This document shows, in pieces, positions 32,429-42,175 of a stretch of DNA of 64,000 nucleotides. The DNA is taken from the NCBI GenBank assembly GCA_900767695.1, contig CAAGAC010000116.1, positions 1 to 64,000 of the forward strand. The letters are read 5' to 3'. The position numbers were made by a program, and so were the translations under genes. Under the pieces are notes generated by a model, which saw only the letters and a program-made list of their open reading frames with translations, was not told where the DNA came from and searched no databases. This stretch comes from an uncultured Succinivibrio sp. Lineage in GTDB: Bacteria > Pseudomonadota > Gammaproteobacteria > Enterobacterales > Succinivibrionaceae. Position 1 is the first letter of the stretch; each line of letters opens with the position of its first letter.

Positions 32429-35400
32429 TTAGAACGTGTAGCGGAAGCTGCCCGAGACCGAGGCCTCGTTCAGGTTCTTAGAGCCGGTGTAGGCAACGCC
32501 AAGGCCGAGGCCCAGGCTCTGCCCCATCTGCGCGTCGATGCCCACTGAGGCCCTGGCACTCACCGGGTCGACCACGTCGCCGTTCACGCTGAAGCCGTTG
32601 AAGCCCACGAGGGTGACGTCGGAGTCGACGTCCCTGTCGCCAGCGGCGGCGGTCACGGTGATGTCGCCCACCGGCCTGACGGTCCAGTCCCCGGCCTTGA
32701 CATCGGTGGAGAAGGTCACGCCGAGCGGGAACTTGACGACGTTCTGGGTGATGCTGCCCACGCCCATGTACTTCACGCCGTCGGCCTTCACGTCGTAGCC
32801 GTCGATGTGGCTTGAGACATAGCGCACCCCGAGGTGCGGGGCGATGCCCACGGAGCCGGCCTGGAAGGCGTACTTGGCGTTCACGCCCGCGGCGAACACG
32901 TCGGTGCCGAAGCTGCTTGCCTTGAAGCCGCTGCCCTCGGAGTCGTTGTCGACGTAGGTGTAGCCGGCGTCGCAAAGCAGGCTGAACCTGCCTGCCTGGT
33001 ACACGCCGTAGAGGCTCGCGCCGTAGAAGTCGAACTCGTCCTTCACGTAGTTGAGGTCGCCCTCGCTCTCGGACTTGCCGCTGCCGACATGGGCCGCGAC
33101 GCCAGCCCTGAAGGAAGGCACGAATGCCATGTCCGCGCCGACCGCCACGCCGTAGAGGTTGGTGCTCGAGCCGTAGTCCCCGCCGTCGAAGTCATAGCTG
33201 TCGGAGCCCTGGTGCCTGTACAGCGGGGTCGCCCACGCCGTGAGGTCGTGCCCCTTCACCTCGCCGATTGAAGAGGAGTTCTGGGCACGGAAGCCCGTGC
33301 GCTCCTCGATTGCGCCGTAGCCCGCCTCCGAGGAGGCAAGGGCGTTCTGCGCCGAGCCGCTGGCGAAGCTGTAGGAGGCGAGCGTGTTCAGGCTGCGGAC
33401 TGCGGAGGACTGGGAGGCCTGGAAGCTCTCCAGCGCCCTAGACACGTAGCCCACGGCGCTGCCCTCGCTGCTGTCGAAGTAGTTATTGTCAGAGTCGCTC
33501 GAGCCTGCGCGGGCCACTATGGCGTCCATGAGACCGGAGACCAGTCCCGAGGAGGTCGAGGCGATTCCGGCGGAGTTCAGGGAGTAGGTCACGGTCTGGC
33601 CGTCGTCGCTTAAAGTGGCGGTGTACAGCGGGTTGGCCGAGGCGATGTCCGAGGGGTCGAGGGTGGTGGCGTGGTCGAATAGGCTGATCTGCGCCCCGTT
33701 CGAGGTGAAGCCGTAGAGCACGACGCTTCCATTGTCGTCCACCTCGACCTGATCGTCGCCCGCGAGCTTGACCACGGCCTCGCCGCCGGCGCTGTCAACC
33801 GCCGAGGTCGTCACGACGAGCTGGCCGTCCCTGACGGTCACCTGCCTGCCGAGAGTCGAGTAGGTGATGGAGCTGGCGTCCGCGTTCTCAAGCGAGTTGT
33901 CGATGTAGATCTTGCCGCCCGAGCTCAGGTCGAGCTGCCTGTTGAGCACGAGCACCGCGCTTGAGGAGTCCGCGTAATCCTGATCCATACCGTTGTAGAC
34001 CACGGTGTCCTTTAGCACCTTGAGCAGGCCGCTCGAGCCGATTTCAATGTTCCCGGCGTAGACATAGCTCGGGTCGAGGCTTGCCGTGCCATTCACGGTC
34101 AGCGTGCCGCCAACCGAGAGGCTTGAGTTCTGCACCGCGGCGCTGCCCATGGCCAGATCGCCCGATACGGTAGCCGTGGAGTCTGTGATCGTGCCAGTGC
34201 CGCTTGCCGACAGGCTGACTGCTGAGACATTAGCGCCGCTTGTGAAGTCGAAGGCCCCGACGCTGACCTCTCCGGTCTTGATCGCTCCGTTCCTCGCCTG
34301 CATCGTGCCATTGCCGGTGATGTCGCCGATCTCGCCTGTGCCGTTCAGCTGGAGGTAGCTTCCCTCGCCGATGGCGGCGTCCGCAGTGGCGCCGTCGTGC
34401 CTGGTCGCGAACTTGCCGCCGTTGGCCTGTGCGCTGCTCAGCGACAGGGAGTTGCCGCCAAGGCTCACCCTGAGCACGCTCTCGCCATCAGACAGCCTGC
34501 CTGCGCCGAAGTTCTTGGTTCCAGCTATCTCTCCGTGGATGTCCTCGACCAGCTTGTCTGCGATGCCGGTGGTGCCATCGTACTTGGAGACGTCGTCGTA
34601 GGCGTACCTGCCGGGATCTGAAGGATCGGTGCCAGGAACCGCAGGATCGGCTGCCAAGGTGTAGCCTGCAAGGGTTCCCCTGCTGGGATCGGTGAAGAGC
34701 CTGGCCTTGAGCTCGCTGACCTCGTCGAGGGTCATTTCTCCCAAGTCCGAGATAACGAGCGTCGATCCTGCATCAAGATCAAACTGCTGGGTGTTGTCGT
34801 AGGTGACGATCGCGCCGCCGGTGGTCGAGCTTCTCGTGCCAAAGAGCTCGACTGCCGCCCTGTGCTCTGCCGTGAAGGTAGAGCCGGCAAGCCTGACCCT
34901 GCCCTTGGTTGAGTTTTGATCGACCGAGTCTGCTCCGCTGGGATCCGTGATTGCGCTGCCGAGGTTTATGACGCTGTCGTTGGTGATGTCGCCGTCATCG
35001 CTGACGGAGCCGTCGGCATCGCTGTAGAAGGATGCCCCGTTGGAGAGCTCGAGGGTGCCGTGCAGGTGCAGGCCGGATGTCTCGATCCTGGCGTTGTCGG
35101 CCTTGAGGCTGCCGTTGATAAGGATGGCATTGCCTGCCGCGAGTGTAGCGCCATTGCCAACGCTCGCGTCCTGGACGTTCTGGAAGAGGATGTTGCCCGA
35201 GGACTCGACCCTGGCGCCCTGGCCTTCGATCCTGAACTGGCCAGAGGAGGTGATCGAGCCTGCGCTTACACTGATGCTCATGCTGTTGACGCCGTTGTCC
35301 AGGGCGCTGAACAGGCCTGTGGTCGTGATCGAGTCGGCGGTGAGCGACACGTTCGTGCCGCCTCCGTTGCCGATCAGGAGATCCCTGGCCGCGATGTCCC

Positions 35401-36784
35401 CGGCCGTGAGCGTGCTGCCTGAGTTGACATTGATCTCCTCCGATGCGGTCAAGTCGCCTGCCGCAAGCCTGCCCGTAAGGACCAGTTCCTTTACATTGGC
35501 GTTCCCCATGGATACGTCCATGTTCGATGAGGTGCCGCTGACCTCGCTGTTCACGAACAGGCTTCCGCCGCTGACGTCGCCGATGGCGCCGGCGTCGCGG
35601 ATGTAAAGCGAGGACGTGTCGTCGAGGCTGTAGGAAACTGGCTTGGACGAGGCGCTGATGTAGCTTTGCGATGAGCTTGCGCCGCTGCCCGATGACAGGA
35701 AGATCGAGGCCCCGTTCCTCAGGGTCACCGTGCCGGCAGCGGCCCTTGAGGAAGGATCGGCGGTTGCTTCCAGATCCCCGTCAAGCAGGATCCCGCCCGT
35801 GGTCCCGAGATCCAGCGGGGTATCGATGATCGCCAGGGACTTGGCCTTGTCCGCGTCGTCGCCTAAAAGCTGGTTTGAGACATCGGAGAAGCCGAGCTGG
35901 TCATAGGAGCTGCCGATGTAGATTGCTCCATTGCGCCCTGCGGCAAGCGAAGCAGCCTCGCTTCCATTGCCGAAGCTCAGCGTCCCCGCGGCAAGCACCG
36001 ACGCGCGCTTGTCAAAGCTCGACTTGACGCAGGCGCTGCTGCCGCTTGAAAGCTCGAGCGACGAGGCGCCGATCTCGGCGCCGTCCGCGCCGTAGAGCAC
36101 GCTCGAGCTGCCGCCTGCAAGCTCGATTGAAGAGGCCTCAAGCCTGGCATCCTGGGCCAGGTCGGTCCTTTCCGACGCGCTCACGGCTCCCTGCGAGGCG
36201 ATGGACGCGCCCTCTCCAAGGCTGACATTCCTGACATATGCCTGATCCACGCTAAGGCTGCCGCCGTGGGCTCCGACCGAGACGTCGCCGAACCTCGAGC
36301 CAGCGCTGCCGATGCTGCCTGCCGCGACCGCGTTTGAATCAACCTGGGTGGCAGCGTTGACCTTGAGGCTTCCTGTTCCGCCGACATCGCCGATGTCGCC
36401 GCTGCCGTTGAGCTCAAGCGCGCCAGTGCCCTTGCTAGCGCCGACGACCACTCCGGCAACCGTGCCGTCGGACCTTGTTATGAAGTGGGCGCTGGGATCC
36501 GAACCGGTCAAGTTGATGGTGAGGGTGATGTCGTCCCCGGTCTCAAGCCTTGTGCCTGAGGCCAGCACGACGGCCTTGTCGGCCACCGCATGGTCTACTG
36601 CCGGGCGCTGCTACTTGAGCGAGCCACTGCTGGAGTCGAAGTTCTCGAGAATGGTGTCGTCGCCTGCGAATGCCTGGGTGGCGAGCGCGGCAGAAGCCGC
36701 TGCGAGCGCGAAGCCCTTGAGGAGGATTGCACGGTACTGGGCGCGCAGGAAAATAATGGCGCCTCTCGTCTGCCTGATGGACAT
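32429..36784 (-). pseudogene. type V autotransporter adhesin interrupted by an in-frame amber codon
   Basis: One continuous frame of 1,452 codons, stopped only by TAG at 36613-36611 (codon 58). Codons 1-41 give a signal peptide with the leader QTRGAIIFLRAQYRAIL, a hydrophobic Ala-rich core and cleavage near QAFA-G; AGGAGA lies 6 bases before the ATG. After the TAG the frame runs 1,394 codons to the natural end. The passenger is Ser/Gly/Asp-rich beta-helix-like sequence with a self-similar segment at about residues 20-105 and 690-760 of the downstream frame. The last 275 residues are an autotransporter barrel ending in YTF. A GTG at 36586 could restart translation, but the product would lack a signal peptide. 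It could be a recent nonsense mutation, a readthrough case or a base-call error. Confidence 0.85.
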
Positions 36785-36974
36785 GGGGGTCTCCTGGTGT
36801 GAGTAAAAATAGCTTTTTGCTTTTATCTGAAGAAACGGCTTTCGTATGAGGATTGAAGCCTTGTTCGGAGTATACGGAATAATGGATGGCAATAATGCCC
36901 GCGTACATGATGCTGGAAAAATCAGGCGGTTTTTTATCCAAAACGTTATCAGGATCCACTCCTCCCCTTGACGG

Positions 36975-37022
36975 CGATCACGCCTGGCGACCCTGGAGAG
37001 GCAGGCGCCATGGCCGTGATCG
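36975..37022. repeat. imperfect inverted repeat at the truncated end of the second autotransporter copy
   Basis: CGATCACG (36975-36982) pairs with CGTGATCG (37015-37022), and an inner TGGCG pairs with CGCCA. It falls where the second passenger frame ends, so it may mark the deletion or recombination point. No transposase or terminal repeats are visible. Confidence 0.45.
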
Positions 37023-37570
37023 GCTGCGAGGCTCGCCTGAAAGGTCTAGGAACAAGCAGCCCATTGCGCTGTTGTTCAGGTAAATGCTGCCGTTGTTGTA
37101 GATGGTGTAGAAAGTAGGGCCGGTTGCGATAATCGCCTTGTTTGCAACTATCGATCCGCCATTCTGAATGTTGACCTGGTCAATTCCACTGTACCCGTTC
37201 TGAAGCGAGGTGCCCTCTTTGAACGTGATGCCTGCGGAACTTCCGTCAATGTCGATGTAGTTCAACTGGCCGACAAGCGAGGTTCCCAGGTTGTTTAGGG
37301 TGATCTTGCCATTGACGGTCAGGCCGTTGTCGTTCTCAATCGTCAGTGCGTAGTCGGTTTCCTCGTGCCCGGGCCGTTGAATGTCCAGGAGTCGCCGGAG
37401 GTGAGAACCGTTGACGAGCTGGTGAACTCGGACGGGCTGTTGTAAACATAATCGGTAGCCGAAGCCTGAACGGCGAAGCCCGCCGCCATGGCAGCAATAG
37501 CTGCGTTCTTGAGGACTGCCTTGTACTCTGCGAGCAGGAAGCTGATGGCTCCCTGAGTCTGCTTTAGCAT
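36978..37570 (-). pseudogene. 5' remnant of a second autotransporter gene
   Basis: It begins with a good ribosome site (GGAGAG, 5 bases) and a leader resembling that of the neighbour: QTQGAISFLLAEYKAVL, a hydrophobic Ala-rich core and cleavage near QASA-T. The frame is lost near a CCCGGG run at about 37367-37373; one base fewer there would restore ETDYALTIENDNG, followed by NYIDIDGSSAGITF and further beta-helix-like repeats to about 37060, where recognisable passenger ends. There is no barrel. It is thus a frameshifted and 3'-deleted paralogue of the large gene, upstream of it and in the same direction. Confidence 0.8.
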
Positions 37571-38112
37571 TGATACTCTCCTAAACTACTTGCTAAGCCA
37601 TTGAAGCCGCGCACGCACGCGTCTTCCTGCACGGGCTTTCTTCTTATCGCTTGCGCCGTGCAGTTTGAATCTTTAAATAGTATTTATTTTATTGGAATTT
37701 TATTAATATATTCAGGAATTGCAATTTGAATATTAGATGAAAGCCAACAATGGGCTCTTCCCATGCCTGTCCCTGCCTGTTTGGGATCTTCCATGCATGC
37801 GCGCACGCCTCTTGCTCCCTCGTGCCAACGTCTTAGCTTTTGTTCCTGAATAACAACACGTTGTTTTTTAAGCGTGTTTAAATTTTTTATTGCTCAAAAA
37901 TGACAACCGTCCTGTTAGACGGAATGTCCAGCCAAATGATAAAAAAAACGCGTGTTGTAAATCACCGCACGCGGTTTAAACAAGTGCGGATCAAATGGCG
38001 GCAGCCGCTGATGGGCTGCAGAATGGCGTGAAAATCGGTATGAGAGGCAGTGACAGGCCGGGGATTGCCCGGCCTTGCTGAGGCATGGGGCAGTCCCCTG
38101 CCCCATGGCAGA
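37571..38112. other. AT-rich intergenic region
   Basis: A 542-base stretch with markedly lower GC than the rest of the window, especially 37660-37720 and 37830-37960. It presumably holds the promoter of the autotransporter remnant (minus strand) and the 3' end of the DUF5718 gene. No gene, repeat array or RNA was recognised. The base composition would fit a binding region for a silencing protein such as H-NS, or acquired DNA. Confidence 0.5.
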
Positions 38113-38967
38113 TCAGAGGACCACTTCCTGCGCGATGACGGAGATGTCGTCCTCCTCTAAGTTGTCGGTCGCAGCGCGGCGCTCGATCTCCTCGTGGGTG
38201 TACGCGTCCTCGGGGTAGACCACCACGACGCTCATGTCGCCGTTTTTGAGGAAGTTGTGCTGGCCGAAGTCGGTGTAGCGGGTGGCGCCCACCGAGATCA
38301 TCACTTTCCTGGGGAAGCCTGCGGCCTTGAGGTAGCTGCCGATCGGCTCGGCCGGCCCCTCGTCGACCTGGTTGTTGATGCGGTCGAGGCACCAGTCGAT
38401 GAGCTTGTCGTAGAAGTAGCTGTAGTCGCGCACCGCCGAGTCCTCGCCATAGGCATAAGCCTTGCCGTCGCGGATGAGGAAGCTTGCGATGCGGTAGCGG
38501 TCGAGGATCCCGCCCTTCTCGAACTTGTCGATGGCGATGAGGTTGGCGCCCATGCCCTTGCTCGCAGGGCCCCAGTTCTTCTTCTGGGAGATCTTCCTGG
38601 CGCCCTTGCGGCGGATCGAGCAGTCGTTGGAGGCGGAGAAGGCGTAGGGCCTGAGATCGACCGCAAGTCCGTCCTCCCACTCGACGTCGGCCACGATCGC
38701 GCACTCGGGCTCGATCTGGAGGTTGAAGCTCTCCTCTTCGAGTTTGGGGAAGATCAGCCTGTACTCGTCAAACGGGAAGACGCTCAGGAACTCAGGCACG
38801 CCCTGGTGCGCGCCACCGGGGATGTAGGTCGGGAACAGGGCCTTGGGGGCTCCTGCCGCGGCCTTGACCCTGGTGAAGTCCGATGCCTCGCCCGCCTGCT
38901 CGAGGTGCCCGGTGAAGTTGCCGGCGACGCCGAAGCAGGCCATGGAACGCAGATGCGCCTCTTCCAT
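38113..38967 (-). CDS. DUF5718 family protein
   Basis: A 284-residue soluble protein. The N-terminal FGVAGNFTGHLEQAGE is the landmark by which I recognise this family of unknown function. Further conserved-looking stretches are VADVEWEDGLAVDLRP and SASNDCSIRRKGARKISQKKNWG, and the late ISVGATRYTDFGQHNFLK. The gene starts at the ATG at 38967, preceded by AGGAGGAATT. The fold of fumarylacetoacetate hydrolase-like proteins is a possible relation, but no catalytic site can be named. Divergent from endA by 86 bases. Confidence 0.65.
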   Translation of the reverse strand: MEEAHLRSMACFGVAGNFTGHLEQAGEASDFTRVKAAAGAPKALFPTYIPGGAHQGVPEFLSVFPFDEYRLIFPKLEEESFNLQIEPECAIVADVEWEDGLAVDLRPYAFSASNDCSIRRKGARKISQKKNWGPASKGMGANLIAIDKFEKGGILDRYRIASFLIRDGKAYAYGEDSAVRDYSYFYDKLIDWCLDRINNQVDEGPAEPIGSYLKAAGFPRKVMISVGATRYTDFGQHNFLKNGDMSVVVVYPEDAYTHEEIERRAATDNLEEDDISVIAQEVVL

Positions 38968-39053
38968 AATTCCTCCTGTGCATGGATGAGCATCAGGCGG
39001 GGCCGCCGGCCCCGCTTGCATTTAAAATAGACGATGTTGTAATTTTACAGGCC

Positions 39054-39782
39054 ATGGGGGCCATGATGCCCAAGTCTCTTGCAAAGAAAGCCGCAATCCT
39101 CGCAGCCGCGCTGTGCGCCGCCCTGCCCTCCTTCTCCGAGGACGGCATCGACGACTTCAGCGAGGCCAAGCGCGCGATGCCGGGGATCTTCAAGCAGCTG
39201 AAGAATCCCCACACCCTCTACTGCGGCTGTCCGCTCACCTTCGAGCGCAACCGCTACTACCCCGATCTCAAGGCGTGCGGCTACCAGGTGCGCCGCAACG
39301 CCCGCCGCGCCGCCCGCGTCGAGGCCGAGCACATGATGCCGGCCTGGCAGTTCGGGCACGCCATGCAGTGCTGGCAGGACGGCGGCCGCAGGAAGTGCGA
39401 GGCGGACAGCGCGGACTTCCGCCGCGCCGAGGGGGATCTGCTCAACCTCTGGCCGGCAGTGGGCGAGGTCAACGGCGACCGCAGCAACTTCCGCTACGCC
39501 CAGGGCAATGGCGAGCCGATGTACGGCAGGTGCGAGATGCACGTTAACTTCAAGGAGCGCTCTGCCGAGATCCCCGAGCGCGCCCGCGGCATCGCCGCGC
39601 GCGCCATGCTCTACATGTCAGACACCTACAAGATCGCCCTCTCCCAGGCCCAGCGCAAGCTCTTCGAGGCATGGAACGAGATCTACCCGCCCGACGCCGA
39701 CGAGTGCCTGTGGAACGAGCTCGTGAAAAAGAAGCAGGGCACCGACAACTCGTTCGTAAGCTCTAGTTGCAAGGCCAACTGA
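39054..39782 (+). CDS. endA: endonuclease I (periplasmic deoxyribonuclease)
   Basis: A 242-residue secreted nuclease with an N-terminal signal segment (AKKAAILAAALCAALPSFS). The mature part matches E. coli EndA: YCGCPLTFERN (paired Cys), VEAEHMMPAWQFGHAMQCWQDGG with the catalytic HNH-like histidine (landmark), and GDLLNLWPAVGEVNGDRSNFRY with the metal-binding Asn. It cleaves double-stranded DNA in the periplasm and needs disulfides. Three nearby ATGs (39054, 39063, 39066) are possible starts; the first is given. queF starts 20 bases after its stop. Confidence 0.93.
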   Translation: MGAMMPKSLAKKAAILAAALCAALPSFSEDGIDDFSEAKRAMPGIFKQLKNPHTLYCGCPLTFERNRYYPDLKACGYQVRRNARRAARVEAEHMMPAWQFGHAMQCWQDGGRRKCEADSADFRRAEGDLLNLWPAVGEVNGDRSNFRYAQGNGEPMYGRCEMHVNFKERSAEIPERARGIAARAMLYMSDTYKIALSQAQRKLFEAWNEIYPPDADECLWNELVKKKQGTDNSFVSSSCKAN

Positions 39783-39801
39783 CGGGAGGCTTGAGGATCC
39801 G

Positions 39802-40605
39802 ATGGCAGGAAAGAAGCTTCAGCTAGGCGCTGGAACGACCTCGTACTCCGACGAGTACGATCCCTCGCTCCTGCGCCCCATAGAGCGCGCCCTGGGCCGC
39901 GCCCCGCTTAGAATGCGCGAGTTCAGGGGATTCGATCTCTGGCGCATGTACGAGATAACCTGCCTCGACCGCAGGGGCGTGCCGCACAGCCTGTGCGGCA
40001 CGCTCAGGATAGACGCCGCCTCTCCGCGCATCATCGAGTCTAAGTCATTAAAGCTCTACCTGCTCTCGCTCACGATGACCAGATTCGCCTCCAGGGATGA
40101 GGTTGCCAGGGTCATCGCCCACGATCTCAGGCGCGAGCTCAAGCACGAGGCCGAGGTGGAGATCTTCGAGGACGAGGAGTGCCCGTTCACGCCTGAGCCC
40201 AAGGAGGGGATCCTCATCGACAGCGAGGAGCCGTCCGGCATCAGCTACGCCTACAGCCCCGACTTTCTCAAGGCCGATGGCGGCAAGGTTAGGGAGAGCC
40301 TGCGCTCTGACATCCTGCGCACGCTCTGCCCGGTCACCGGGCAGCCCGATCACGCCGAGGTGTTCATAAGCTACGAGGGCGAGAGGATCTCGCATTCAGG
40401 GCTTCTTGCCTACCTCATATCGCTGCGCTCCCACCGGGGCTTTCACGAGCAGTGCTGCGAGCTCATCTACAGCGACATCATGGCGCGCCTCAGGCCCCAG
40501 TCGCTCGTGGTGCGCTGCGCCTTCACCCGCCGCGGCGGCATCGACATCAACCCGGTGCGCACGAGCGGGCCTGAGGCGCTGGCCCCAAGGACGCTCAGGC
40601 AGTGA
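39802..40605 (+). CDS. queF: NADPH-dependent 7-cyano-7-deazaguanine reductase
   Basis: Reduces preQ0 to preQ1 in queuosine synthesis for tRNA. At 267 residues it is the long two-domain (YqcD) type of gammaproteobacteria. The catalytic Cys is residue 176 and the Asp residue 183 (LCPVTGQPD), seven apart as in E. coli; SLRSHRGFHEQCCELI and RRGGIDINPVR complete the active site. E. coli has Trp right after QPD, here it is His. It follows endA by 20 bases and may share its transcript. No preQ1 riboswitch was seen. Confidence 0.93.
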   Translation: MAGKKLQLGAGTTSYSDEYDPSLLRPIERALGRAPLRMREFRGFDLWRMYEITCLDRRGVPHSLCGTLRIDAASPRIIESKSLKLYLLSLTMTRFASRDEVARVIAHDLRRELKHEAEVEIFEDEECPFTPEPKEGILIDSEEPSGISYAYSPDFLKADGGKVRESLRSDILRTLCPVTGQPDHAEVFISYEGERISHSGLLAYLISLRSHRGFHEQCCELIYSDIMARLRPQSLVVRCAFTRRGGIDINPVRTSGPEALAPRTLRQ

Positions 40606-40695
40606 TCCATGCCTTCTTAACCCTGATTCGTCACAGAAGTTTAAAAAAGGCGCGCTAGAATCATAAGGTCACGCATTGCAAAGGAAAAATCGAAC

Positions 40696-42099
40696 ATGAG
40701 CATACAGGTGGTATGGCCCTCGGGCTCGATGGCGCTTCTGACCCAGATCGAGGCGGACTCCATCTCGAACATCTACCAGGGCGATCTCTACAGCCTCTAC
40801 CGCAACTGCTCGCTTGCGGTGCTCAACAGCGGCAGCCTCACCGACAACACCAAGGAGCTCCTGGAGAACTTCGAGAACTTCGACATCAACGTGGTGCGCA
40901 CCGAGCGCGGCCTCAAGATAGAGCTCATCAATCCCCCGAAGTCCTCGGTCGTGGACGGGCAGATCATCAAGAGCCTGCGCAAGCACCTCTACGCGGTGCT
41001 GCGCGACATCGTCCAGCTCAACGTCTACAACACCGAGTTTCTAAAGAAGCTCGCGGGCGGGGGCAAGGACAGCCCCAGGCGCGATCTCATCACCAACTAC
41101 GTCTTCCTCATCCTGAGGAACGCCAACGTGCTCGTCGCAGGCGTCAAGCCCAACATCGCGGTCTGCTGGGGCGGGCACTCGATCCCGCCGGACGAGTACG
41201 ACTACGCCTACAAGGTGGGCTACGCGCTGGGGCTTAGGCGCATCGACATCTGCACCGGCTGCGGCCCCGGAGTGATGGAGGCCCCGATGAAGGGCGCGAT
41301 CATGGGCCACGTGCTCCAGTGCGCTACCGACAAGTGCAGGCTCATCGGCCTCACCGAGCCCTCGATCATCGCCGCCGAGCCGCCCAACTCGATGGTCTCC
41401 GACCTCGTGATCCTGCCCGACATCGAGAAGCGCCTGGAGGCCTTCGTGCGCCTCGGGCACACCATGATCATCTTCCCCGGCGGGCCGGGCACCGCCGAGG
41501 AGCTGCTCTTCATACTCACGTTGAAGCTCCATCCCGACAACCGCCACACCATGCTGCCCCTGATCCTCACGGGCAACGAGAAGAGCAAGGCCTACTTCGA
41601 CACGCTCGAGCGCTTCCTCGAGACCTGCTTCGGCCCCGAGATCAAGCGCCAGTACACGCGCATCGACAACGATCCCGATGCCGTGGCCGTCGAGGTGCGC
41701 AAGGATCTGGACACCGTGATGGATCACCGCACGCTGCTGCACGACTCCTACTGCTTCAACTGGACGCTCACCGTCCCCGAGATCCTCCAGCAGCCCCTGA
41801 AGGTCACCCACGAGACCATGGACAAGCTCGACCTCACCCATGATCAGCAGCCCTGGATGCTCGCCGCGCAGCTTCGCAACGCCTTCTCGGGCATAGTCTC
41901 GGGCAACGTCAAGGAGGAGGGGATCCGCGAGGTGCGAGAGCACGGCCCGTTCCGCCTCCACGGCGACAGCGACATCATCGAGGGCATGGGCAGGCTGATG
42001 CAGGACTTCATCGATCAGGGCCGCATCCTGCTCTCGGGTCGCAAGTACACTCCCTGCTACGTCTTCGGCGAGGACAAGGACGCGAAGGAAAGGAAGTGA
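40696..42099 (+). CDS. ppnN: pyrimidine/purine nucleotide 5'-monophosphate nucleosidase PpnN (YgdH)
   Basis: Hydrolyses nucleoside monophosphates to base and ribose 5-phosphate; in E. coli it is stimulated by (p)ppGpp. The 467 residues (E. coli 454) contain the LOG-family active site GCGPGVMEAPMKGA and PGGPGTAEELLFIL, flanked by the N- and C-terminal PpnN domains (MSIQVVWPSGSM at the start). It is monocistronic between queF and the end of the flagellar operon, with a bidirectional hairpin after it. Its product feeds the pentose phosphate genes also present here. Confidence 0.94.
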   Translation: MSIQVVWPSGSMALLTQIEADSISNIYQGDLYSLYRNCSLAVLNSGSLTDNTKELLENFENFDINVVRTERGLKIELINPPKSSVVDGQIIKSLRKHLYAVLRDIVQLNVYNTEFLKKLAGGGKDSPRRDLITNYVFLILRNANVLVAGVKPNIAVCWGGHSIPPDEYDYAYKVGYALGLRRIDICTGCGPGVMEAPMKGAIMGHVLQCATDKCRLIGLTEPSIIAAEPPNSMVSDLVILPDIEKRLEAFVRLGHTMIIFPGGPGTAEELLFILTLKLHPDNRHTMLPLILTGNEKSKAYFDTLERFLETCFGPEIKRQYTRIDNDPDAVAVEVRKDLDTVMDHRTLLHDSYCFNWTLTVPEILQQPLKVTHETMDKLDLTHDQQPWMLAAQLRNAFSGIVSGNVKEEGIREVREHGPFRLHGDSDIIEGMGRLMQDFIDQGRILLSGRKYTPCYVFGEDKDAKERK

Positions 42100-42119
42100 G
42101 GGGCCTCCCCTGAAATTCG

Positions 42120-42144
42120 CAAGGCCGCCCCATGGGCGGCCTTG
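42120..42144. terminator. bidirectional hairpin between ppnN and fliR
   Basis: CAAGGCCGCCC-CAT-GGGCGGCCTTG (42120-42144) lies between convergent genes. There is no long U-run on either strand. Confidence 0.65.
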
Positions 42145-42175
42145 CCGTCTCCGGGGCCTGTCCGGAGGCGCTGCC

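Noticed and set aside
32429..36586. GTG at 36586 as the true start of the large autotransporter
   Set aside because: The product would lack a signal peptide, while the same frame upstream of the TAG encodes a good one with a proper ribosome site.
36608..36616. Genetic-code change (TAG as sense codon) to explain the autotransporter stop
   Set aside because: TAG ends several intact genes here, including fliG, azlC, the isomerase and DUF2802, so a general reassignment is not supported.
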